Positions 35,691 to 46,639 of a stretch of DNA of 64,000 bases are shown piece after piece; the first letter of the stretch is position 1; the number at the start of each line of letters is the position of its first letter. This DNA is from Pardosa pseudoannulata (lineage: Eukaryota > Arthropoda > Arachnida > Araneae > Lycosidae): assembly GCA_032207245.1 (NCBI GenBank), contig CM063505.1, positions 175,216,700 through 175,280,699 of the forward strand. The letters are read 5' to 3'. The notes under the pieces are model-generated. The model saw only the letters and a list, made by a program, of their open reading frames with translations. It had not been told where the DNA came from and made no database searches. Position numbers and translations under genes: made by a program.

Positions 35691-36180
35691 TCCTAACCTC
35701 TCTGGACCTCTCTGGAAGGATTGGCAACAGTACTTCCTGGGCCTAGCCCTCTAGTACTGGTTTTGCTATTATTGGCAGTGCATGAACCTAAGAGTATTAG
35801 TTGGCAGTAATATTGATAGGGAAGACTAAGATGGGGAGAAAAAACGCGAGAGAAAAATGCTTGAGTTTAGACTAGCAATGAAATTAGAAAGTGCATACAT
35901 TCAGGTGACAATTACTTATGATGCAACAAGAATCTCTAAATAGAGAACATCACTAGAACAAATTAATACAATTTTATTTTTATTTTTATTTTTATTTTTT
36001 TTCCACCGAGAAAAAAAAAACAGCCACATGCAAAAGATTGCAAGCAAGAACGGCAGAGACTTAGAGCGGATCCAAAATTGGTTTAAAGAACCAATAGAAT
36101 TTGATGGGAAGAACGTCCAATGGCAATCGTAGGATTTACACCCTCCGAAGTAGGAGCCCTGAGTACCGCTACGCAATCCT
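35682..36180. mobile_element. Second insertion within the copia element, TACGCAATCCTAA repeats
   Basis: TACGCAATCCTAA occurs at about 35685 and again at about 36169 next to the point where copia coding resumes, so it may be a target duplication of about 13 bp. The enclosed ~480 bp contains a (TTTTA)n run at 35970-35999, i.e. an A-rich tail on the minus strand, consistent with a retroposon. Confidence 0.4.
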
Positions 36181-36194
36181 AAAGTACAAAGAAA

Positions 36195-37560
36195 TAAATT
36201 TGAACCTAGAGCTAAATTAGGAATATTGGTAGGATACGCTAAAAAACGGTAAGGTTCTAGAGTTTGGTTACCGAAAGAACGTAAAGTTGTTGAAGCAATT
36301 TATGTACTGATTGTCAAAAATAAAAATGGGGTTACGATTTTGTTCGGTAAAAACAGTAATGATAGTTATTTAAAGTTCCAAATGGATAGGATCGTTGAGT
36401 CTGAAGAATTATCAGAAATTAAATCTGAAATATTACCACTAAATATTTCAAATTGGAAAAGATTAGAATGTCCGCGAATTAAAAGTAAACTAATAGATGT
36501 ATATTATTCCCCTTAAAGTAGAGAAATACTTCGATCTTTGAATCATGTGAAAAATTCCTGGGAAAGAAATAAAAATTAATTTGAATCTAACAAATTTTCA
36601 TTTAAAGTAACTAACCAAACATCGAACTTAGAAACTAAAAATATGAGCGTTAGCGAGTTAAGTGATACAAGCTCAAGGAATTCCAGATTTTAATTCGGAT
36701 CAAGTAGACGCAACGGTTGTAGTTCGTAATCATAAAATGTATAATGTAGAGGTACCTAAGTAGTTTTGCCAATGCTCAATCTAGGCAGGATAAGGAAAAA
36801 TGAGGAAAAAGTTATGATAGTCGAATTAAAAATCACGATGGATATAAGCGTATGGGGAAATACTTGATCCTCCCCCTCAACCCAAAAGTAATTGGCAGTA
36901 AATGGGTTTATACAGTACAGAGGGATGATCGAAATAAAGTACAAGGCAAGACTTGTTGCACAAGGGTTTAAACTGACAGAGGGTATTGATTATAATGATA
37001 CATACTCACCAGTAGCAAACTTTTCAGTTTTAAAATTGTTATTTGTAATCTTAATTTCATTGTTACTCTGGCATATTGTACAACCTGATATAAAACCTGC
37101 TTTTTTATATGGAAATTGAAAAGAATGTATTTATATATAAACAACCGAAGTGTTATATTGCAGAAGGTATGGGGGATAAAGTGTGTTTACTTCATAAAAG
37201 TACGTGTGATCTGCACCAATGCGGTAGAGAATGGGATAATGAATTGCAAAGCATACTTGTATCATTAGGTTTAGAAAATGAAATAATTCTAACTGTGTAT
37301 ATAATGTTGAATCAGAATGTGGTTCTTTCTTTGTTTACGCAGATGATACTATTTTATTCGGTCAGATATTATGAGGTATGAAAAAATACTCTTAGCTAGA
37401 AATTGCCGATTTAGGTCCAATTAAATATTTTCTTGGAGTGAATTTTGATTGGATAAACGGTAAAATATACTTGCATTAGAACACGTATATTGAAAGATTC
37501 ATCAAAGGTGTGATAAACTACCTAAAAGTTCCGTTAATTTATTATTTAAGAATGGGTTGG
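36195..37560 (+). pseudogene. Copia reverse transcriptase remnant
   Basis: Decayed frames follow the end of integrase (GILVGYAKKR, then RVWLPKERKVVEA near 36215-36300) and the RT: KARLVAQGFKLTEGIDYND then TYSPVANFSVLKLLF (36942-37050), QPDIKPAFLYGN, the catalytic Y-A-D-D at about 37338-37350, and D-L-G-P-I-K-Y-F-L-G-V near 37405. This order (integrase before RT) and these motifs are diagnostic of Ty1/copia. Many stops and frameshifts make it inactive. RNase H is barely recognisable. Confidence 0.85.
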
Positions 37561-37706
37561 GAACAATCTACCTTTTAAAATTAAAGAATCTGAAATAGAA
37601 GAAATAGCATGAAAAAATTTCCTTCGAACCTTAAATCGTTGTATGTCTTTTATTGCTAGTAGTAGATCGGACATTTCATTTGCTGTTGACACTGTCAAAA
37701 TTTTGT

Positions 37707-38052
37707 AACTGTTATACCTACAAACGTTGGTATAGTTTAGTAGATATTTTTAATTATATTTGTAATACTAAACATTATGATTAACATGTCAGGAATTGAC
37801 AATTTCTTTTCCTTTTTTTAGCATTTTCTTTCACAAACTGGGGTTGGAACTTAACCTTTAGAAAGGACTGCATGTGAATCCCCGTGATCAGCCCTTATTT
37901 GCCTGTTTTCTCTTTTCTTTCGTTCTGTATGCTACAAATTGCACAGTGTGTGTGTTTCTCTCTCTGTATATATGTTTGTTGTTTAATAAAATGAGCTTTA
38001 TTTTTAATTCTACGTCTGCTTCTTCGTCTGATTTTCTACATATTCAGCCAAC
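37707..38052 (+). repeat. Copia-type 3' LTR
   Basis: Starts about TGTAACTGTTATACC and ends CATATTCAGCCAACA. The right 180 bp match the block at 32837-33013. TTTAATAAAATGAGC supplies a poly(A) signal at about 37984, as expected in the R region. The left border is inferred from the first TG after the last pol-like sequence. Confidence 0.6.
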
Positions 38053-38115
38053 AAATAATTTCCGTTATTTTTCGTACAAAAACGGTAATCCAAAAGCAGT
38101 CGTAAAAAATACAAC

Positions 38116-38613
38116 GTGTACGCACGCACACAGGCATTCACACACGTACATATGTATGTATGTAAGCACGCACGTATGTATGTACACACGCACGCATGTA
38201 TGTACGCATGCATGTGTGTATGTATGTACGCATGTGCTCACGCATGTACGTATGTATGTACGCATGTATTTATGTATGTATGTACGTATGTATGTACGCA
38301 TGTGCTCACGCATGTACGTATGTATGTACGCACGTATTTATGTATGTATGTACGTATGTATGTAGCACGTATTTATATATGTATGTACATATGTACTCAC
38401 TCATGTACGTATGTATGTATGTACGTATATACTCACTCATGTACGAACGCATGTACGTATGTATGTATGTACGCACGCACGCACGCATGTATGTATGTAT
38501 GTATGTACGCAAGCATGTATGTATGCATGTATGTATATACGCAAGCATGTATGTACGCAAGCATGTATGTATGCATGTATGTATGCATGTACGCACGCAT
38601 GTATGTATGTACA
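38116..38613. repeat. Compound (GTAT/GTAC/GCAC)n microsatellite
   Basis: About 490 bp of tetranucleotide units of the form G-Y-A-Y (GTAT, GTAC, GCAT, GCAC), almost entirely alternating purine and pyrimidine. Because no unit is a stop in most frames, open frames up to 175 codons of Met/Tyr/Val/Cys/Arg/Thr/His exist on both strands; none is a gene. It abuts the copia 3' LTR. Confidence 0.9.
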
Positions 38614-38639
38614 AAATATTAATAAAAAAAGATATACAA

Positions 38640-39300
38640 GTTTCTATTTTAATCCTTAAAATGGCATTTAAAGTTGTATTCATGTCTGTGCCAGAAAGGC
38701 GGCACCTTAAATATTCGGCATAAGCCCCAAAGTAAAAACATTTGAGGGGCAGACTTTCATCATACTATCATACTGAAAAATTTACGCCACGATTCCTGCT
38801 TATCTTTTATTTTCAATTTTTCTTTATAAATGTTTGATTTTATATAAGTGAACAGGTATTTGTTTCACTCAGAAACAAACTGTCATAATCATTTGAACTT
38901 AACTTCTCAGACTCCTTTCTTTTTTTGTGGGATCATTATAACAAGCAAGTGTTAGAACTTTTTTCCAATGCTGCTAAATATATTGCACCTATCCTCTATA
39001 GTTATATTATTTCTCTAAATGAAAAATTCAAGATTGTGATGTCAAGTGGAACATTAGATATTTTGTCTGAGTACGTTCAGTTGAGACAAAATATTCTGCA
39101 CACTTTTCTTTATGCGTTCTTTGATCATGTTAATATATTCCTGTTATCATTTAACTTTAAATTAGTAGTAATTATTTGTAGAATGATCGTAGTATAAAGG
39201 TAAAGACACCTTAATTTGTACATTCTTGATACGCAAAGACACTAAGAAATATTTTCATAAGTTTAAATTTTCGTTGGCAGCAATATACCACTTTATCTAA
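38640..39300. other. AT-rich DNA, nothing recognised
   Basis: No exon, terminal repeat or protein motif is seen between the microsatellite and transposon copy A. Confidence 0.4.
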
Positions 39301-39494
39301 TGAGGAATTTGCACATGTGGGGGATTCGAACAACTTAGCATTTTTCTGATAATTCCAGACTCGTAAATTCCAAAAATGTTCTCTAAAATGTAAAAAGCTG
39401 GATCCATCATTTTAAAAATTAATTTTAAAGTTAAGCGAAAATCACGTGACATCAAAACGCTCCGTGATTGTTGTGACGTCATCGTTCACGTTAT

Positions 39495-41620
39495 CACAGC
39501 CATCTAAACACAAGGCCTGCGCGCTGATTTTTCAAAAACCGGTCACGTGATCTCTCAAAGGCGGTATTCTATTTATTCTGTCGATGCTTGTTGATTGCTT
39601 GCCTATTACTTCTTTTGAAAAAAAAACAAAGAAAGAAATTTATGGAAGTAAAATAATGTTTGCTTTTATATGTAAGGTAAGTAACAATTTTGCTACTGTT
39701 TCTCCTATTATTTTATGAGCTGTTTTCGAATTAAGTATATCATAAGAAGGATGGTAATTCTTAAGTTCGACACTTTAGAATGGTTCAAATGTTTTGTTAT
39801 TAGTATGTGCTTTGTATCATATTGTATATTATAACTGTCGTTTTAAAAATAAGTTTCATTTTATTGTTAGATCTCATTAAGGAGTTTATAATTATATAAT
39901 ACAACATTTAATATCCGTAAGTTAAATGTATTCTAAGTTATGTTAAAGTTTCGTTTTTGCTGTGTATTGCAACTTGGCTATTGTTGATAACTCACAAATT
40001 ACAATTTCTGTTTTATCCTAAAGGAAAACTATTTATTGTTACCACAATAAAAGATTAATGTATCCTTACTTCATTGATTTATAATGCGTTTTTTAAGGGG
40101 CTTTATTAATAAAAGCTGATGTACAACTTTTTTCACATACTACAATAGCAACTGGGAAATTTCTATGTAGAATAAATGTTATCTGCACTTTAAATTGTTT
40201 CTGATTTATCAACTTCATATTTTTTACGTCCTGAGCTCTTTTTCCAGATTTTCATATTAACTTTCTACAATTTAAAATTTTGAATGTCGAAGCGTAAAGA
40301 AGACATGTATGTAATAAAAATTAAACTACCAAAAGAAAATTTATAAATGTAAGAAAAAAAATTAATCTAAAGTGATCGACAGAAGCAATGCTTTTACACA
40401 TTTTTATTATAAAGATATAACCTTTATTCAATGCTGTACTATTTTATAACAGGTAAGTTCTCATATAACCTGTAGAAAAGTAGTTAAATAAACATGCTTA
40501 AAGTTTTTGAATAGATATGTCTAACAGCCTAAAGTAGAAAAATCCCATCTAAATAAAATTTGCCAGCTGTTATAATTATATAAATAAATTTTAATTCATA
40601 GATGCTTTATGTAGAGGAACTTAAAAAAAAACTGTATTTACACTTAAAGTTACATTTATGTATTCAGATATTTACAAATGTTTTATTAAAATATAACAGT
40701 AATTTTATAGCAAATGATAATCAACTCAGTCACTTAACCATATCTTAACAATGTAATAGATTATATAAATAGGTCTTCTAAATTTTGTTTGCATGATTAT
40801 TTACTTCACTTCAAAAATATAATTTTAACTATTTATAAAATATTTCTGAATAACTACTCTAAAAAAGTGACTGAAAAATATATTGAAGAAGTTAAGGAAA
40901 AAACCAATAAGAGAAAAATAAAAAAAAATTCTTAAATATTTCTTGTAACAATGTTTTTACTTTTTTTCTCTGTACACTATTGAATTATGTTTCATTGTTT
41001 ATGTAGTACAAATCAGTATCAGATGTTATACGTAAATAAAACTGTAAAAATTTTGCTTCAGCATAATATTTTTGTATGAGTTTGTGAAATTTGTCAGTGA
41101 TAAATTGTTCTATGATTTTATACTAAGGCAGTGTTTTTTAACACTGCCTTTAATATAATCCTTAAGGATTTTATTTATTTTAACTTTAATGTGATCCGTA
41201 AAGGATCATATTTTATGAATAAAGATTAAGACATTTTATTTCCATGTTACCATTTAATAAAATGTAAGTAAAAAGAAAAAAAAAGATGCCAGTTGTGTAA
41301 TTTTTTGCAAATGTAATTTCTTTGCTTAAAATTTTATTTATGTATCATATCTGTTTTCGTGTAGTGTATGAAATTATTTTGGTAACTAAAATTTAAATAT
41401 AAATTGACACACAAATAAAATATCTATAGCAAAATAATTTTCTACTACTAAATATTCAAGTTAGTGAAATAATTGAATATCCTTAGTTTATTTTTTGAAA
41501 AAAATATTTTGATGAGTAGTAAAAGGCATAACACAATTTACTTGAGGATTATATGAGGGAAACCGCCTTCGGCCGCCGCCATTTTTTTAAGTGCGCAGGC
41601 CTTCTATATAGATGGCTGTG
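39495..41620. mobile_element. 2.1-kb DNA element inserted in copy A, 7-bp target duplication
   Basis: ACGTTAT at 39488-39494 and 41621-41627 flanks inverted ends CACAGCCATCTAAACACAAG and (reverse complement) CACAGCCATCTATATAGAAG, with GGCCTGCGCGCT/GGCCTGCGCACT continuing. Comparison with copies B and C shows the uninterrupted site. The interior is AT-rich without a transposase frame, so it is non-autonomous; the superfamily is unassigned (7-bp duplication, or 8 if one base is shared). Near the right end are small hairpins (AGGCAGTG...CACTGCCT at 41129-41152). Confidence 0.75.
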
Positions 41621-41780
41621 ACGTTATCCAACATTTTCTTATTGCTTGTAAACGCGCACTATCTTCCGATTTTGTTTTTGAAAGTTCTTGGAATTTTCTA
41701 GCTAGCAAAATTTATTTTTATTTAAACCTGAAGGTTTATTTTATCGATCTCGATAGCTTCATTATCTCAGTTTGTTATAA

Positions 41781-41916
41781 ATGACTGTTCTACCTGGATT
41801 TACCAAAGGACAGCCGGACAATCTCCCAAAATTGACATGATGTCAATGTTTTCGTTCTTAGGAAAAAAAAACCCGGATTTTATGGGGGCAGAAATACGGG
41901 GAATTAAAACCCAAAG
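41781..41916 (+). pseudogene. Copy A: first exon of element gene 2
   Basis: ATG-starting exon with donor GTATGT after CCCAAAG. It reads MTVLPGFTKGQPDNLPK, then, after a one-base deletion, MMSMFSFLG...NPDFMGAE, IRGIKTQR. From memory this resembles the N-terminus of uncharacterised invertebrate proteins with SWIM zinc-finger and YqaJ-nuclease regions (pattern LPGFTKG.PD.LP...NP.F..AE.RG.K..R); that needs a database check. Only exon 1 remains. Confidence 0.5.
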
Positions 41917-42119
41917 GTATGTAAAATCATTCATATATATAACCAATTTTACTTAACATGTATTAATATTTTATTCATGCTATTCACAGCTATACTGTTT
42001 GTAGACATAGACAAGTCAAATAAATATACATATATCATATACACACACATTTGTAGTAGCATCGCTTTTTATAAATAGAGATGGATGTAATATTAAAATA
42101 AAAATTAGAGGAGGTATTT

Positions 42120-42215
42120 ATTGTGAGACGGGGAACTGGAGGTCCCGATCTCATTAGCCCTCGTGTTGCAAAATGTAGATCGTAGCGCTCCAAAACCAAA
42201 ACCAAACCAATTAGA
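42120..42215 (+). repeat. SINE 3' tail fragment in copy A
   Basis: TCTCATTAGCCCTCGTGTTG followed by CAAAATGTAGATCGTAGCGC and TCCAAAACCAAAACCAAACC is the 3' end of the local tRNA-derived SINE. The same fragment is at the corresponding position in copies B (44446-44525) and C (48957-49010 and 49773 on), so it was already in their common ancestor. Confidence 0.75.
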
Positions 42216-42742
42216 TATTTTAAATTTGATGAAAAGAAATTTAAAATCTTTAATTAATTATTTATACATTTTTAAATAGCAATACAATTTTTATGCATTT
42301 AATATTAATGTTAAATTAAAAAATGTATAAAGTTTCTGAAATTAAATTTTATTTTTAAAGTAATATCATTAAGTATTTTAAAAACATTATACTTTTTTCA
42401 AATTAGTCACCAATTTAATCAAAAAATATCACTGTGAATTGATACACTTAAGAAAGTATGCATCTCTACCGAAAATATTTATAATACCTTGAAAATACAT
42501 AACCTTCCCCTCCCCCGAGTTATTTATTAGATAAATATGCTTTATATATATGTTTAACGATATTTATATGATTTATCAAACATTTATTGTACTTGAACTC
42601 TGTGATAATACTCGAAAATTAGCAGTTTTAAAAGTTAAATAGCTCTGGTTAATCAACAGTCCTTTTAAAGATATAGATGTATTTTTATATACTTTAATTG
42701 TTCTAAATTATTAATATTTGAACAAAAGAAAGCATTTATTAC

Positions 42743-42951
42743 CGAAAAATGATCTTCACAAACCCATAGAAATGATTTATATGATAATTTGGGGTTTAAT
42801 TTCTCATCCCTTTTCATCGCATTTGTCCAGATTTTACGTGTATGTGGATCTTTGGGAACGCTGAAAAATATTTTCTCATTTCAATTAGCTGTTGTATTTT
42901 TAGAGAGTGGCACAATAAATATTTATAATATGATTTTTTAATGCCAAACAT
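42743..42951 (-). pseudogene. Copy A: THAP-domain exon
   Basis: Minus-strand counterpart of the copy B THAP exon, starting at ATG 42951 and ending at a GTAATA donor. The nucleotide similarity runs through the whole exon (for example GTCTGGCATT-like start and the segment for SVPKDPHTRKIW), but it carries small indels (209 against 210 nt), so the frame is broken. Confidence 0.65.
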
Positions 42952-43684
42952 AATAAAAAAATTTCTATTATATGCGATACTTTACACAGAAAAAAATTTA
43001 AAAGTCGCCTTTTAACATGTTAACAGCATAGGCGCTTGGTGTCAACGTGAACGATGACGTCACAAACTCGGCGGAGGGAAAGTATCGTTTTTGAGAGAAG
43101 TTAGAGTCTGCTCTAATACCGATTAGAAATCACTAATTAGGCCCACAAATGAAAGAAAAATAGCTACTGTTCTTCTTACTTTTTTGTCTTCTATCGTTTA
43201 AAATTAAAATTAGAAAACATGAAAATTCCTTATTAACCTTTAGTTTTGTTTTTGAGTGAATTATTTTTTTTAGATGTCTTAACCTTTACAGAGAGGTTGG
43301 GATAGTATATGTCCCGGGAAGGTATTAGTTCTGCGGAGAGCCCCTTTCAAAAGTTTAAACAATAAAAAATATCTTTACGCATGAGAAAAATGAGTTTTAA
43401 ATGAGGAATTTTCACGTTTTCTAATTTTGATTTTAAACGATAGAAGACAAAAAAGTAAGCAGGACAGTAGCTATTTTTCTTTCATTTGGGGGCCTAATGA
43501 GTGATTTCTAATGGGTTTTATAGCGGACTCTTTAACGTCTCTCAAAAACGATACTTTTTCTCCGCCGAGTTTGTGACGTCATCGTTCATGTAAACACCGA
43601 GCGCCTATGCTGTTTACATGTTAAAAGGCGACTTTTAAATTTGTTTTTGTGTAAAGTATCGCATATAATAGAAATTTTTTTGTT

Positions 43685-43894
43685 ATGTCTGGCATTAAAA
43701 AATCATACTCTAAATATTGTATTGTGCCACTCTGTAAAAATACAACAACTAATTGCAATGAGAAGATATTTTTCAGCGTCCCGAAAGACCCACATACACG
43801 TAAAATCTGGACAACTGCGATGAAAAGGGATGAGAAATTAAACCCCAAATTATCATATAAATCATCTTTATGGATTTGTGAAGACCATTTATCG
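43685..43894 (+). pseudogene. Copy B: THAP zinc-finger exon (frame intact)
   Basis: 70 intact codons from MSGIKKSYSKYCIVPLC to WICEDHLS, followed by a GTAAAT donor. It fits the THAP finger C-x(2-4)-C-x(35-50)-C-x2-H: Cys12, Cys17, Cys65, His68, plus conserved Pro33, Trp42 and Phe29. THAP domains bind DNA, notably transposon ends, in P-element and Kolobok-type transposases. The transposase body that should follow is missing. The exon is the best preserved coding piece of the family and could in principle be captured by a host transcript. Confidence 0.8.
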
Positions 43895-44445
43895 GTAAAT
43901 AAATGCTTATTTTTTTTAAATATTACTAATTCAGAACAATTAAAGTATATAAAAATACATCTATACCTTTAAAAGGATTGTTGATTAACCACTACTATTT
44001 AACTTTTAAAACTGCTAATTTTCGAGTATTATCACAGAGTTCAAGTACAATAAATATTTTATAAAGCATATAAATATCGAAAAACATAAAAATATCTAAA
44101 GCATATAATTATCTAATAAATAACTCGGGGGAGGGGAAGGTTATGTATTTTCAAGGTATTATAAATATTTTCTTCAGAGATGCATACTTTCTTGTGTATC
44201 AAATCACAGTGATATTTTTCGATTAAATTGGTGACTAATTTGAAAAAAAGTATAATATTTTTAAAATACTTAATAATGATATTACTTTAAAAATTAAATT
44301 TAATTTGAGAAATTTTATACATTTTTTAATTTGACATTAATATTAAAGGCAATAAAATTGTATTGCTATTTAAAAATGTATAAATAATTAATTAAAGCCA
44401 TTTAAAGATTTTAAATTTCTTTTCATCATATTTAAAATATCTAAG

Positions 44446-44525
44446 AATTGGTTTGGTTTTGGTTTGGTTTTGGAGTGCTACGGTCTACTTTTTGCAACAC
44501 GAAGGCTAATGAGACCGGTCTCACA
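44446..44525 (-). repeat. SINE 3' tail fragment in copy B
   Basis: GGTTTGGTTTTGGTTTGG and AGTGCTACGGTCTACTTTTT are the reverse complement of the SINE 3' end with its (CCAAA)n tail. It occupies the same internal site as in copies A and C. Confidence 0.75.
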
Positions 44526-44741
44526 ATAAATACCTCCTCTAATTTTTATTTTAATATTACATCCGTCTCTATTTATAAAAAACGATGCTATTACAAATGT
44601 GTGTGTATATGATATATGCATATTTATTTGACTTGTTTGTGTTTACAAACAAAAGAGCTGTGTTTAGCATGAATAAAGTATTAATACATGTTAAGTAAAA
44701 TTGGAAAAAAATATAAATGATTTTACATACCTTTGGGTTTT

Positions 44742-44872
44742 AATTCCTCGTATTTCTGCTCACATAAAATCCGGTGTTTTTGCCAAGAAAGAAAACATTG
44801 ACATGCTGTCAATTTTCGGGAGGTTGTCTGATTGTCCTTTGGTAAATCCAGGTAGAAGAGACATTTATGACA
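44742..44872 (-). pseudogene. Copy B: first exon of element gene 2
   Basis: Minus-strand exon MSLLPGFTKGQSDNLPKIDS then MSMFSFLAKTPDFM, one in-frame TGA, AEIRGIKTQR, ending at a GTATGT donor (44736-44741). Same gene as 41781-41916 and 49990-50126. It converges on the THAP exon of the same element. The product is unproven; the resemblance to SWIM/YqaJ proteins is from memory. Confidence 0.5.
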
Positions 44873-45639
44873 AATTGAGATAACTAAGCTATCTAGATCG
44901 ATAAAATAAACCTTCAGGTTTAAATAAAAATAAATTTTGATAGCTAGAAAATTTTAGGAACTTGCAAAAACAAAATCGGAAAATAGTGCGCGCTTAAAAG
45001 CAATACAAAAATATTGGTCTGCATGAACGATGACATCACAACCAATCACGGAGCGTTTTGATGTCACGTGATTTTCGCTTAACTTTAAAATTAATTTTTT
45101 AAATGATGGACCCAGTTTTTTTACATTTTTGAGAACATTTTTGGAATCTACGAGTCTGAAATTATCAGAAAAACACTAAGTTGTTCGAATCCCCCACATG
45201 TGCAAATTCCTCATTGTTGTCTGCAAATAAAACTTCTACTTACCTGGTTTATTACTAGCATATGGTGAAAAGCCCGAATGAAGAAAAAGTTATTCTAAAA
45301 AAAAAATAAATAAATATACGTTTGATGGGCTATATAATGCAGAAACAGCAGAAATATGAAAATAAATTTTCACGTGTATCAAGGATGGCAGGGTAAGTAG
45401 TCTGGAACCAAGGAACTCTCTAGCGTCTCTTTTTTCAGATCTCGTTAGATTTGTTTATGTTTTATTGGGCGAGGTCTCAAGAGGCTCCCAGTGCACTCTT
45501 TTGGATAGTACTTTGTGCATCTAGAGACGAATTCCACATGTTCTCAGAGGAAAAAGTTGTATTGTAATAAATCCTTCTACAGTTTGAGAATCTCTAAAAT
45601 TACGTAAGTGATTTCAAACTTTATGAGCTCTAGAACGTA

Positions 45640-46500
45640 ATATTCCACTCGAGATACTATTTATGAGATTGCAAGTCATGAAGATGAGGACAGACGTGGC
45701 AATATGTCTTATATATCATAAAGCAGTTTCAGGTATGAGTGAGATACTAGTGGATTCCTCAAAATGTTTATCCCTGTAATCCAAGAGTAAAATTAATAAT
45801 AAAATGGCTATTTCATTGTTGACAAAAATATTGCGGTAAGTTAAAAGAACAGGAATTTCAGTCAACTTTAGTGATTGCAAGTCATGAAGATGAGGACAGA
45901 CGTGGCAATATGTCTCAAATGTATATCATAAGGCAGTTTCAGGTATGAGTGAGATACTAGTGGATTCGTTAAAATGCATTGTTTATCCCTGTAATCCAAG
46001 AGTAAAATTAATAATAAAATGGCTATTCCATTGTTGACAAAAATATTGCGATAAGGTAAAAGAAAAGGAATTTTAGTCAAATTTAGTGATTGCAAGTCAT
46101 GAAGATGAGGACAGACGTGGCAATATTGCTCAAAGGTATATCATAAAGCCGTTTCAGGTATGAGTGAGATACTAGTGGATTCGTCAAAATGTTTATCCCT
46201 GTAACCCAAGAGTAAAATTAATAATAAAATGGCTATTCCATTGTTGACAAAAATATTGCGGTAAGTTAAAAGAACAGGAATTTTAGTCAATTTTAGTGAT
46301 TGCAAGTCATGAAGATGAGGACAGACGTGGCAATATGTCTCAAAGGTATATCATAAAGCCGTTTCAGGTATGAGTGAGATACTAGTGGATTCGTCAAAAT
46401 GCATTGTTTATCCCTGTAATCCAAGCATAAAATTAATAATAAAATGGCTATTCCATTGTTGACAAAATTATTGCGGTAAGTTAAAAGAACAGGAATTTTA
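45640..46500 (+). repeat. Four tandem copies of a ~210-bp unit
   Basis: GATTGCAAGTCATGAAGATG recurs at 45667, 45873, 46088 and 46298 (spacings 206, 215, 210). Each unit includes GAGGACAGACGTGGCAATAT, GTTTCAGGTATGAGTGAGAT and ACTAGTGGATTC. Copies are very similar, so the array is young. There is no coding capacity across units. Confidence 0.9.
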
Positions 46501-46508
46501 AATTATTC

Positions 46509-46626
46509 TTCTGACCCTGATATATGTTAATATATCAGGTTTATAATATATATTAATATATCAGGATGACATGTTAATATATCAGATATTTCATTACCTG
46601 ATATATGTTAATATATCAGGTAATGA
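46509..46626. repeat. Cluster of imperfect palindromes
   Basis: CCTGATATATGTTAATATAT followed by CAGG is a near-perfect 24-bp palindrome and occurs twice (about 46516 and 46598), with degenerate versions between (TATTAATATATCAGG at 46552, ATGTTAATATATCAG at 46570). It directly follows the 210-bp tandem array. Confidence 0.75.
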
Positions 46627-46639
46627 AACTGGTCACGGC

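Larger units (their letters stand above)
39301..43232 (-). mobile_element. THAP-type two-gene transposon, copy A (interrupted)
   Basis: The left end TGAGGAATTTGCACATGTGG and the reverse complement of the right end TAAGGAATTTTCATG are the two termini of the family; relative to copies B and C this copy is inverted. Removing the 2126-bp insertion at 39495-41620 and one target copy leaves about 1.8 kb, the same size as B and C. It keeps exon 1 of both element genes. It lies head to head with copy B, 169 bp apart. Flanks show no convincing target duplication. Confidence 0.8.
43402..45213 (+). mobile_element. THAP-type two-gene transposon, copy B (1812 bp)
   Basis: The ends are TGAGGAATTTTCACG and, reverse-complemented, TGAGGAATTTGCACATG. 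It carries exon 1 of a THAP gene reading right from the left end, and exon 1 of a second gene reading left from the right end. Inside each terminus an 18-bp motif, GTGAYGTCATCGTTCATG, occurs in inverted orientation (43573-43590 and 45022-45039). The middle holds a SINE tail and AT-rich DNA, so the bulk of both genes has been lost. It is non-autonomous. Confidence 0.85.

Noticed and set aside
36756..36944. Minus-strand frame within the copia RT region
   Set aside because: Shadow of the plus-strand copia polymerase remnant.
37874..38723. Open frames of 82 to 175 codons on both strands rich in Met, Tyr, Val, Cys, Arg, Thr and His
   Set aside because: They are produced by a tetranucleotide microsatellite whose units lack stops in most frames; there are no splice sites or domains.
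45640..46500. CRISPR array
   Set aside because: Units are ~210 bp of continuous similarity with no repeat/spacer alternation, and the genome is eukaryotic.
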